Under the pieces are notes generated by a model. That model ran no database searches. It was not told the DNA's origin and saw only the letters and a program-made list of their open reading frames with translations. A stretch of 64,000 nucleotides of DNA from Megaustenia siamemsis. Taxonomy: Eukaryota > Mollusca > Gastropoda > Stylommatophora > Ariophantidae. Below are positions 45,601 through 55,739 of this stretch, piece by piece (the stretch's first letter is position 1; each line of letters begins with the position of its first letter). The stretch spans positions 62,444,951 through 62,508,950 of the forward strand of contig JAVIAB010000046.1 of the NCBI GenBank assembly GCA_032433765.1, read 5' to 3'. Made by a program: the position numbers and the translations under genes.

Positions 45601-48600
45601 CAGTCATATCTCACTTCACCCAGAGACCAGAGTTAAGTAGAGTTACGAAGTGAACAGTCATATCTCACTTCACGCAGAGACTAGAGTTAAGTAGAGTTAC
45701 GAAGTGAACAGTCGTATCTCACTTCACACAGAGACTAGAGTTAAGTAGAGTTACGAAGTGAACAGTCGTATCTCACTTCACACAGAGACTAGAGTTAAGT
45801 AGAGTTACGAAGTGAACAGTCGTATCTCACTTCACACAGAGACTAGAGTTAGGTAGAGTTACGAAGTGAACAGTCGTATGTCACTTCACCTAGAGACCAA
45901 AGTTAAGTAGAGTTACGAAGTGAACAGTCGTGTCTCACTTCACACAGAGACTAGAGTTAGGTAGAGTTACGAAGTGAACAGTCGTGTCTCACTTCACCCA
46001 GAGACCAGAGTTAAGTAGAGTTACGAAGTGAACAGTCATATCTCACTTCACGCAGAGACTAGAGTTAAGTAGAGTTACGAAGTGAACAGTCGTATCTCAC
46101 TTCACACAGAGACTGGAGTTAAGTAGAGTTACGAAGTGAACAGTCGTATCTCACTTCACACAGAGACTAGATTTATGTAGAGTTACGAAGTGAACAGTCG
46201 TATCTCACTTCACACAGAGACCAGAGTTAAGTAGAGTAACGAAGTGAACAGTCGTATCTCACTTCACACAGAGACTAGAGTTAAGTAGAGTTACGAAGTG
46301 AACAGTCGTGTCTCACTTCACCCAGAGACTAGAGTTAAGTAGAGTTACGAAGTGAACAGTCGTGTCTCACTTCACACAGAGACCAGAGTTAAGTAGAGTT
46401 ACGAAGTGAACAGTCGTGTCTCACTTCACACAGAGACTAGAGTTAAGTAGAGTTACGAAGTGAACAGTCGTGTCTCACTTCACACAGAGACCAGAGTTAA
46501 GTAGAGTTACGAAGTGAACAGTCGTGTCTCACTTCACGCAGAGACTAGAGTTAGGTAGAGTTACGAAGTGAACAGTCGTATCTCACTTTACCCAGAGACT
46601 AAAATTAGGTAGTGGTATGAAGTGAACAGACATATCTCACTTCACACAGAGACTAGAATTAGGTAAATGTACGAAGTGAACAGTCGTATCTCATTTCACC
46701 CAGAGTTAGTTAGAGGTACGAAGTGAACAGTCGTATCTCACTTCACCCAGAGTTAGGTAGAGGTACGTAGTGAACAGTCGTATCTCACTTCACACAGAGT
46801 TAGGTAGAGGTACGAAGTGAACAGTCGTATCTCACTTCACACAGAGTTAGGTAGAGGTACGAAGTGAACAGTCGTATCTCACTTCACACAGAGTTAGGTA
46901 GAGGTACGAAGTGAACAGTCGTATCTCACTTCACCCAGAGACCAGAGTTAGGTAGAGGTACGAAGTGAACAGTCGTATCTCACTTCACACAGAGTTAGGT
47001 AGAGGTACGAAGTGAACAGTCGTATCTCACTTCACCCAGAGACCAGAGTTAGGTAGAGGTACGAGGTGAACAGTGGTATCTCACTTCACCCAGAGACCAG
47101 AGTTAGGTAGAGGTACGAAGTGAACAGTCGTATCTCACTTCACCCAGAGACCAGAGTTAGGTAGAGGTACGAAGTGAACAGTCGTATCTCACTTCACCCA
47201 GAGACCAGAGTTAGGTAGAGGTACGAAGTGAACAGTCGTATCTCACTTCACCCAGAGACCAGAGTTAGGTAGAGGTACGAGGTGAACCGTCGTATCTTAC
47301 TTCACCCAGAGACCAGAGTTAGGTAGAGGTACGAAGTGAACAGTCGTATCTCACTTCACCCAGAGACCAGAGTTAGGTAGAGGTACGAGGTGAACCGTCG
47401 TATCTCACTTAACCCAGAGACCAGAGTTAGGTAGAGGTACGAAGTGAACAGTCGTATCTCACTTCACCCAGAGACCAGAGTTAGGTAGAGGTACGAAGTG
47501 AACAGTCGTATCTCACTTCACCCAGAGACCAGAGTTAGGTAGAGGTACGAAGTGAACAGTCGTATCTCACTTCACCCAGAGACCAGAGTTAGGTAGAGGT
47601 ACGAAGTGAACAGTAGTATCTCACTTCACCCAGAGACCAGAGTTAGGTAGAGGTACGAAGTGAACAGTCGTGTCTCACTTCACCCAGAGACCAGAGTTAG
47701 GTAGAGGTACGAAGTGAACAGTCGTGTCTCACTTCACCCAGAGACCAGAGTTAGGTAGAGGTACGAAGTGAACAGTCGTGTCTCACTTCACACAGAGTTA
47801 GGTAGAGGTACGAAGTGAACAGTCGTATCTCACTTCACCCAGAGTTAGGTAGAGGTACGAAGTGAACAGTCGTATCTCACTTCACCCAGAGACCAGAGTT
47901 AGGTAGAGGTACGAAGTGAACAGTCGTATCTCACTTCACACAGAGTTAGGTAGAGGTACGAAGTGAACAGTCGTATCTCACTTCACCCAGAGACCAGAGT
48001 TAGGTAGAGGTACGAGGTGAACAGTGGTATCTCACTTCACCCAGTAACCAGAGTTAGGTAGAGGTACGAAGTGAACAGTCGTATCTCACTTCACCCAGAG
48101 ACCAGAGTTAGGTAGAGGTACGAAGTGAACAGTCGTATCTCACTTCACCCAGAGACCAGAGTTAGGTAGAGGTACGAAGTGAACAGTCGTATCTCACTTC
48201 ACCCAGAGACCAGAGTTAGGTAGAGGTACGAGGTGAACCGTCGTATCTCACTTCACCCAGAGACCAGAGTTAGGTAGAGGTACGAAGTGAACAGTCGTAT
48301 CTCACTTCACCCAGAGACCAGAGTTAGGTAGAGGTACGAGGTGAACTGTCGTATCTCACTTAACCCAGAGACCAGAGTTAGGTAGAGGTACGAAGTGAAC
48401 AGTCGTATCTCACTTCACCCAGAGACCAGAGTTAGGTAGAGGTACGAAGTGAACAGTCGTATCTCACTTCACCCAGAGACCAGAGTTAGGTAGAGGTACG
48501 AAGTGAACAGTCGTATCTCACTTCACCCAGAGACCAGAGTTAGGTAGAGGTACGAAGTGAACAGTCGTATCTCACTTCACACAGAGACCAGAGTTAGGTA

Positions 48601-48995
48601 GAGGTACGAAGTGAACAGTCGTGTCTCACTTCACCCAGAGACCAGAGTTAGGTAGAGGTACGAAGTGAACAGTCGTGTCTCACTTCACCCAGAGACCAGA
48701 GTTAGGTAGAGGTACGAAGTGAACAGTCGTATCTCACTTCACACAGAGTTAGGTAGAGGTACGAAGTGAACAGTCGTATCTCACTTCACCCAGTGTTAGG
48801 TAGAGGTACGAAGTGAACAGTCGTATCTCACTTCACACAGAGTTAGGTAGAGGTACGAAGTGAACAGTCGTATCTCACTTCACACTTCACAGAGGTACGA
48901 GGTGAACCGTTCCTACCGCTTGGCACGGGACTCGAATCCCAGATTTTTCCTGTCCAGAGACCGACGACTTAGCTCTAGACCACCGGGTTAGTTAG
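42607..48995 (-). mobile_element. SINE family B copy with a 6.2-kb internal array
   Basis: The minus-strand head is at about 48,900-48,995: A-box-like ggtggtctagagctaag (reverse complement of 48,968-48,984) and a near-perfect B box, ggattcgagtccc (48,927-48,939). The tail is at 42,607-42,690: gatgtctagtcctctcgg, then aggtcccgtgtgt and gcgcacgtaaaa. In the uninterrupted copy at 35,660-35,910 the head and tail are about 100 bp apart. Here they are separated by the 54-bp array. The array unit in SINE orientation (cgtacctctacctaactc then tggtctctgggtgaagtg) aligns with the body of the short copy (cgttacctcccccgatctc then ttgggtcgtcagatcc). Confidence 0.8.
42690..48895. repeat. 54-bp tandem array derived from the SINE-B body
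   Basis: The unit contains acttcacccagagaccagag, ttaggtagaggtacgaag and tgaacagtcgtatctc, with a 47-bp form lacking accagag. That makes roughly 110-120 copies by length. Higher-order structure: the rare ccgtcgtatcttac word occurs at 43,001, 45,115 and 47,287 (steps of 2,114 and 2,172), and cacttaaccc at about 47,406 and 48,356 (step of about 950). First-half units carry ttaagtagagttacg and second-half units ttaggtagaggtacg. Confidence 0.93.
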
Positions 48996-49011
48996 ATACT
49001 CGGTGGTTGGG

Positions 49012-50190
49012 CTTTTGATCTTTCTATTGGTTTGTCCTCTGATTGGTTGTATTCTTGATCTTTCTATTGGTTTGTCCCCTGATTGGTTGTATTCTTGATC
49101 TTACTATTCGTTTGTCCACTGATTGGTTGTATTCTTGATCTTTCAATTGGTTTGTCCACTGATTGGTTGTATTCTTGATCTTTCTATTGGTTTGTCCACT
49201 GATTGGTTGTATTCTTGATCTTTCAATTGGTTTGTCCACTGATTGGTTGTATTCTTGATCTTTCTATTGGTTTGTCCACTGATTGGTTGTATTCTTGATC
49301 TTCTATTGGTTTGTCCACTGATTGGTTCGAATTCTTGATCTTTCTATTGGTTTGTCCTCTGATTGGTTGTATTCTTTATCTTTCTATTGGTTTGTCCACT
49401 GATTGGTTGTATTCTTGATGTTTCAATTGGTTTGTCCACTGATTGGTTGTATTCTTGATCTTTCTATTGGTTTGTCCACTGATTGGTTGTATTCTTGATC
49501 TTTCTATTGGTTTGTCCACTGATTGGTTGTATTCTTGATCTTTCTATTGGTTTGTCCACTGATTGGTTGTATTCTTGATCTTTCTGTTGGTTTGTCCACT
49601 GATTGGTTGTATTCTTGATCTTTCTATTGGTTTGTCCACTGATTGGTTGTATTCTTGATCTTTCTGTTGGTTTGTCCACTGATTGGTTGTATTCTTGATC
49701 TTTCAATTGGTTTGTCCACTGATTGGTTGTATTCTTGATCTTTCCATTGGTTTGTCCTCTGATTGGTTGTATTCTTGATCTTTCTATTGGTTTGTCCTCT
49801 GATTGGTTGTATTCTTTATCTTTCTGTTGGTTTGTCCACGGATTGGTTGTATTCTTGATCTTTCTATTTTGTTGTTCGCTGATTGGTTGTATTCTTGATC
49901 TTTCTCTTGGTTTGTCCACTGATTGGTTGTATTCTTGATCTTTCTATTTTGTTGTTCGCTGATTGGTTGTATTCTTGATCTTTCTCTTGGTTTGTCCACT
50001 GATTGGTTGTATTCTTGATCTTTCTATTTTGTTGTTCGCTGATTGGTTGTATTCTTGAACTTTCTGTTGGTTTGTCCACTGATTGGTTGTATTCTTGATC
50101 TTTCTGTTGGTTTGTCCATTGATTGGTTGTATTCTTGAACTTTCTGTTGGTTTGTCCACTGATTGGTTGTATTCTTGACCTTTGTATTGC
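49012..50190. repeat. 40-bp tandem array, about 29 copies
   Basis: The unit contains attcttgatctttctattgg and tttgtccactgattggttgt. Variants include ctgttgg, caattgg and a ctattttgttgttcgct form that alternates with cttggtttgtccact at 49,860-50,040 (an 80-bp dimer). Each unit has two attgg words, 16 bases apart. Confidence 0.93.
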
Positions 50191-50300
50191 TTTGACGACT
50201 GGTTGCATGCCTTCACTCAAACTATATTTCAAATATTGACCTTTTTTTCTATAATTCGTTAGTTCTTTTCTTTTGCTGGTTAGTTTTTAGAATTCTGTTT
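50191..50300. other. Short unique link
   Basis: AT-rich, no feature identified. Confidence 0.5.
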
Positions 50301-50512
50301 GATTGACAGGTGGGAGGTTACTATATTCCTTCTTTGATTGACTGGTGGGAGGTTACTATATTCCTTCTTTGATTGACTGGTGGGAGGTTACTATATTCCT
50401 TCTTTGATTGACTGGTGGGAGGTTACTATATTCCTTCTTTGATTGACAGGTGGGAGGTTACTATATTCCTTCTTTGATTGACTGGTGGGAGGTTACTATA
50501 TTCCTTCTTTGA
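50301..50512. repeat. 35-bp tandem array, six copies
   Basis: The unit contains gattgactggtgggaggtta and ctatattccttcttt. The copies are nearly identical, differing at acagg/actgg. The array ends in gattggctgattgatc. Confidence 0.92.
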
Positions 50513-51165
50513 TTGGCTGATTGATCTATGGCTGGTTGGTTGAACAATTCATTGATTGGTCAGCTGATTGTCTTGTTCATTCTAATTAATTGATTTGTTA
50601 TTATGAACTAATAACCCGTGAAGCTCTTGCCCCTTCGCCCAATGCCATGTTGCAGTATGAGCAAGTGATTGAGAGTTTTTGCTGATAAATCGTTATTCTT
50701 TTCTCTAATTATCTCTCTCTCTCTCTCTATCTCCCTCTCTCTCTTTCTTTCACTGTCTCTGTTTCTCATGTTCCTTATTTTCTCTTATGATTTTTCTATC
50801 TTTCCTATTCATTTCTTTTTCTCGCTAATTAAATTTCTACTTTCCTGATGCTTTTTTTTTAAATAATTATTTGTCTTTTCCTTTCTACTCAATTTATTGG
50901 ATCCAATTGTTTCTCTGATTTTCCCTTTCTCTTATTTTCTGCAATGTTATTTTTTTTGGGTTACCTTTGTCTCTAGTTATTTCCCTCTTCCACTTTCTCT
51001 GCCACCAGTCTTTTCCTCCAGTTCTTTCTTTAACCTTCTTTCTCTTCTTGTTTCTCCAGCTGTTATCTCCACTTCTTCTGTCATTCACAGATTCATCACG
51101 TTGAAGTGTTTATCGAACTATCTCTTCATCCTGTACTCGCGTTGTTCATCTTTTCTCCACCCCCA

Positions 51166-51168
<3 letters not shown>
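50513..51168. other. Pyrimidine-rich stretch, no gene seen
   Basis: Holds a CT microsatellite (about 50,706-50,745) and a long T/C-rich tract. The 144-codon plus frame starting at 50,897 is low complexity and runs into the CA repeat, so I do not call it. Confidence 0.6.
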
Positions 51169-51213
<45 letters not shown>

Positions 51214-51229
51214 GCACGCGCGCACACAC
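51169..51229. repeat. CA microsatellite
   Basis: About 20 uninterrupted CA steps, then cgcacgcacgcgcgcacacaca. Confidence 0.95.
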
Positions 51230-51354
51230 AAGCCTTGTCTTAATCGCTCTAATTCTTCGTTCATATTTCATCTCTCACTCATTTATCTTTTGTTTTCTCA
51301 CTCCTATCAAATAGACACCCATACCACGTGACTTACACTCGCATTCATTGTTCC

Positions 51355-51785
51355 TCCCCCACGCCGTGTTCCTACCCCACTCATTGAACCTCCCCCACTC
51401 CTTGATCCTCCCTCACTCCGTGTTCCTCCCCCACTCCGTGTTCCTACCCCACTCCTTGAACATTCCCCAACTCCTTGACCCTCCCTCACTCCGTGATCCT
51501 CCCCCACTCCGTGTTCCTCCCCACTCCTTGACCCTCCCCCACTCCGTGTTCCTACCCCACTCCTTGATCCTCCCCCACTCCGTGTTCCTACCCCACTCCT
51601 TGAACCTCCCCCACTCCTTGACCCTCCTTCACTCCGTGTTCCTCCCCACTCCTTGACCCTCCCCCACTCCGTGTTCCTACCCCACTCCTTGATCCTCCCC
51701 CACTCCGTGTTCCTGCCCACTCCTTGACCCTCCCCCACTCCGTGTTCCTACCCCACTCCTTGATCCTCCCCCACTCCGTGTTCAT
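51355..51785. repeat. About 18-bp C-rich tandem array
   Basis: Built from ccactccgtgttcctccc and ccactccttgaccctccc in alternation, so the effective period is often 36 bp. The shift between tcctaccc and tcctccc units gives several short frames on both strands. None is supported as a gene. Confidence 0.9.
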
Positions 51786-52365
51786 GCCCAGACGTCACAC
51801 ACCACACATGCCCAAACGTCACAGTTTCTTAACAACGTCACACACCACACATGCCCATTTCCCACACTTCATCAATGAGACCCCCACAATGAGGTATAAC
51901 CCCGATAACCTCTCACTATTTTTTCCCTCGAGAGATCCCCGATAACATCCCACTCAAGGGGTCTTCAATCCACTGCCAGTGAGATCCCACCTTTTCGTTA
52001 GTGACATTTTTGGGGACCCCAAATAACCTCGCGCCTCAAAGTTTTTTTTTCCGGTTGTTTCCAAAATGGAGGAATTATTTTTCTCCGGCTTGGTATAGAA
52101 CCGTTGATCAGAGGTTTAACAAGCCGCTATCGTAAAAACGATGTTGTTAATGAAACGTAGAAACCGGCTCCCTCAATGAGATAGAACTGCTTGCACAGAA
52201 CAGAGACAGATGGCGAGATTTGATAAAATATCTTTAAAAGAAAACTGCTAGAACAAAAATTCATATAGGAGAAGGTGTATCTTGGTCTACGCCCTATGGG
52301 CCGGTTACGGCTCGAAAGGTCAATAGATAGATAGAAATGACCTCAGATTTTAGAAAGTAATTTTT
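51786..52365. other. Unique stretch, no gene seen
   Basis: Contains a twice-repeated cgtcacacaccacacatgcc (51,793 and 51,836) and a possible old transposon tail (ccctatgggccggttacggc near 52,291). Nothing can be named. Confidence 0.5.
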
Positions 52366-52460
52366 CTAGACCCCACATTAAAATAGATGTTGGTATTTTA
52401 CTGGACCCCACATTAGTATAAATAAATATATAGGGATTTTACTGGACCCCACATTAGCAT

Positions 52461-52502
<42 letters not shown>

Positions 52503-52624
52503 ATTTTACTGGACCCCACATTAGCATATATATATATATATATATAGGGATTTTACTGGACCCCACATTAGCATATATATATATATATATATATATATAG
52601 GGATTTTACTGGACCCCCACATTA

Positions 52625-52662
<38 letters not shown>

Positions 52663-53065
52663 ATTTTACTGGACCCCCACATTAATATATGGAAGCCGCG
52701 ATAGTTCAGTGGTTAGGGAACTGGACTACAAAGGACAAGAGGTCGGGTTCAATCTTGATCGACGGCTTCCGGGTTCACCCAGCCTTAAATTTTTTTCTGG
52801 GAAAGTAAACTAGCACGGGCGTTATACCGACCACATTACCCGAAAAATCATGTGCTGAAGGTCTGTAAAATTTATGGTCACATTATACCATATTCCCTAT
52901 ACGTCGTTGGCGTGACGGGGCTCTTGACTTTACTTACTTTACATTTTTATATATAGGGATTTTACAGGACCCCGCATTAATATATGTAAATTGAGATTTT
53001 ACAGGACCCCACATTAATAACAGGACCCCGCATCAATATATATATATATATAGGGATTCTAGAGG
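52366..53065. repeat. Compound minisatellite/AT microsatellite array
   Basis: Units of gggattttactggacccca plus cattagcata are each followed by a TA run of variable length. The array is interrupted by the SINE at 52,691-52,945 and continues beyond it (52,950-53,060) with ttttacaggaccccgcatta units. Confidence 0.9.
52691..52945 (+). mobile_element. SINE family A copy
   Basis: A tRNA-derived SINE. The head starts ggaagccgcg with A box tagttcagtgg (52,702-52,712) and B box gggttcaatc (52,745-52,754). It is followed by gggttcacccagcc, a body with ctgggaaagtaaac and cgttataccgaccacatta, and a tail with atatt/ccctatacgtcg, ggcgtgacggggctcttg and ttactttac. It matches, segment by segment, the reverse complement of 62,275-62,525. 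It is inserted inside the AT-rich compound array; I could not define a duplication in the low-complexity flanks. Confidence 0.85.
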
Positions 53066-53335
53066 ACCCGCACATCAGCACCTACTATGGATTATAATTA
53101 GCGAAATCAGTGATTTACACATTTACATAGACCCTCCACTGTGCTACCTGTACATCTATCTCCCACTTTCAGTCTCTCAGAGAGACAAAATCGCAGTAAC
53201 GTGGACGTAGGTTAATCTCTTTTTCGCGCCTCAAAGTACGCGGTTTTTATCTTCCATTTATTGAAAATATAGACCTATACGAGCCGGATCATAAAACTGA
53301 ACTCGTCAGCTCCAAACCAATTCCCCTGAAGTTTG
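53066..53335. other. Unique stretch
   Basis: No feature identified. The LINE reading frame becomes recognisable only from about 53,340. Confidence 0.5.
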
Positions 53336-53404
53336 AAAATATTATGTCCAAGTGATATCATGTTTTGCAGAATTCTTAGAGAAGAAAATATTTGTCTTGC
53401 AGGA

Positions 53405-54510
53405 ATGGCAGTGGGAGAAGTAGATCACTCTGTATATCTTGAAGTGGGAGAAGTAGATCACTTTGTATATCTTGAAGTGGGAGAAGTAGATCACTTTGTA
53501 TATCTTGAAGTGCGAGAAGTAGATCACGTTGTATATCTTGAAGTGGGAGAAGTATATCACTTTGTATATCTTGGCAGTGGGAGAAGTAGATCACTTTGTA
53601 TATCTTGGCAGTGGGAGAAGTAGATCACTTTGTATATCTTGAAGTGGGAGAAGTAGATCTCTTTGTATATCTTGGCAGTGGGAGAAGTAGATCACTTTGT
53701 ATATCTTGGAAATGGGAGAAGTAGATCGCTTTGTATATCTTCGAAATGGGAGAAGTAGATCACTTTGTATATCTTCAAGTGGGAGAAGTTGATCACTTTG
53801 TATATCTTGAAGTGGGAGAAGTAGATCACTTTGTATATCTTGAAGTGGGAGAAGTAGATCACTTTGTATATCTTGAAGTGCGAGAAGTAGATCACGTTGT
53901 ATATCTTGAAGTGGGAGAAGTATATCACTTTGTAAATCTTGGCAGTGGGAGAAGTAGATCACTTTGTATATCTTGGCAGTGGGAGAAGTAGATCACTTTG
54001 TATATCTTGAAGTGGGAGAAGTAGATCTCTTTGTATATCTTGGCAGTGGGAGAAGTAGATCACTTTGTATATCTTGGAAATGGGAGAAGTAGATCGCTTT
54101 GTATATCTTGAAGTGGGAGAAGTAGATCACTTTGTATATCTTCGAAATGGGAGAAGTAGATCACTTTGTATATCTTCAAGTGGGAGAAGTTGATCACTTT
54201 GTATATCTTGAAGTGGGAGAAGTAGATCACTTTGTATATCTTGGAAATGGGAGAAGTAGATCGCTTTGTATATCTTGAAGTGGGAGAAGTAGATCACTTT
54301 GTATATCTTCGAAATGGGAGAAGTAGATCACTTTGTATATCTTGGCAGTGGGAGAAGTAGATCACTTTGTATATCTTCGAAATGGGAGAAGTAGATCACT
54401 TTGTATATCTTGAAGTGGGAGAAGTAGATCGCTTTGTATATCTTCGAAATGGGAGAAGTAGATCACTTTGTATATCTTGAAGTGGGAGAAGTAGATCACT
54501 TTGTATATCT
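53405..54510. repeat. 33/34-bp array seeded in the LINE YLGS motif
   Basis: The unit contains gtgggagaagtagatcac and tttgtatatcttgaa. In the LINE frame it reads Gly-Glu-Val-Asp-His-Phe-Val-Tyr-Leu, the segment expected just before the conserved Gly-Ser. 33-bp units (cttgaagtgg) mix with 34-bp units (cttggcagtgg, cttcgaaatgg), shifting the frame. A block recurs after 368 bp (landmark cgagaagtagatcacgttg at 53,513 and 53,881). Confidence 0.93.
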
Positions 54511-54821
54511 TGGAAGTTGCATAGATCAAGTAGGATACACAAAGAAAGAAATCAGAATAGCGTAGGCAGCAATGGCAGTCAGAAACCTTTGATGAAATAT
54601 GGAAATCCAAATTACTCAGCACAAAAACAAAGCTCACAATTATCAAATCAAATGTATTATCTACCCTTACTTATGAGGGAGAGCTGGATAACCATTGAAG
54701 TTGAAAATAAATTGTTTGCTTTTAAAAACAAATGTCTGAGGAGAATATTTGGTGTACCATAGAATGAGTTCCAGACTAGGGCAGAAATAAGAGAAAGCAT
54801 CGAGAAATATATCAAATATAA

Positions 54822-55585
54822 TCAAGAGAAGGTGGTCATATGTTGGTCATGTGATGAGATGAGACAACAGGAGAAGATGGTGGTCATATGTTGGTCATGT
54901 GATGAGATGAGACAATAGGAGAAGATGGTGGTCATATGTTGGTCATGTGATGAGATGAGACAACAGGAGAAGATGGTGGTCATATGTTGGTCATGTGATG
55001 AGATGAGACAACAGGAGAAGATGGTGGTCATATGTTGGTCATGTGATGAGATGAGACAACAGGAGAAGATGGTGGTCATAAGTTGGTCATGTGATGAGAT
55101 GAGACAACAGGAGAAGATGGTGGTCATATGTTGGTCATGTGATGAGATGAGATAACAGAAGATGGTGGTCATATGTTGATCATGTGATGAGATGAGACAA
55201 CAGGAGAAGATGGTGGTCATATGTTGGCCATGTGATGAGATGAGACAACAGGAGAAGATGGTGGTCATATGTCGGTCATGTGATGAGATGAGACAACAGG
55301 AGAAGATGGTGGTCATATGTTGGTCACGTGATGAGATGAGACAACAGGAGAAGATGGTGGTCATATGTCGGTCATGTGATGAGATGAGACAACAGGAGAA
55401 GATGGTGGTCATATGTTGGCCATGTGATGAGATGAGACAACAGGAGAAGATGGTGGTCATATGTCGGTCATGTGATGAGATGAGACAACAGGAGAAGATG
55501 GTGGTCATATGTTGGTCACGTGATGAGATGAGACAACAGGAGAAGATGGTGGTCATATGTCGGTCATGTGATGAGATGAGATAAC
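54822..55585. repeat. 48-bp array seeded in the LINE GHVMR motif
   Basis: The unit contains gagaagatggtggtcatatg, ttggtcatgtgatgagatg and agacaacag. In the LINE frame it reads Arg-Arg-Trp-Trp-Ser-Tyr-Val-Gly-His-Val-Met-Arg, the basic WxxxGHxxR motif of LINE C-termini. About 16 copies, differing at tgttgg/tgtcgg, gtcatg/gccatg/gtcacg. LINE sequence resumes after the last copy. Confidence 0.95.
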
Positions 55586-55739
55586 AGGAGAATCTCAAAG
55601 CAAGCCGTTAAATGGGAACCCGAGTGGACAAAAAAAATGGCAAACCTAGAGAATCACTAAAATGAGAACTGATGAGAGAGGCAACAACAGCATGTATCAG
55701 TTTCCTCGCCGATATTTGACGACTCGCCTAGAACAGAGA

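Noticed and set aside
31906..48895. CRISPR-like arrays
   Set aside because: Units are contiguous, with no unique spacers of constant length between repeats; these are ordinary tandem arrays in a eukaryotic setting.
48927..48984. A functional tRNA gene (B box ggattcgagtccc, A box nearby)
   Set aside because: The sequence between the boxes does not fold into a cloverleaf that I can recognise, the acceptor ends do not pair, and a SINE tail lies in the right orientation 6 kb away; it is a SINE head.
31037..51229. Telomeric or centromeric identity of the region
   Set aside because: No TTAGGG-type telomere repeats, and no single satellite of 150-200 bp; the many unrelated minisatellites fit a dispersed or subtelomeric-like region, but nothing proves it.
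50897..51331. 144-codon Ser/Phe/Leu-rich plus-strand frame
   Set aside because: Low-complexity pyrimidine tract reading through a CA microsatellite; no domain or conserved neighbour.
52691..52790. A functional tRNA gene at the SINE-A head
   Set aside because: The A and B boxes are present, but the element continues into a shared SINE body and tail found twice more in the window; no proper anticodon arm was seen.
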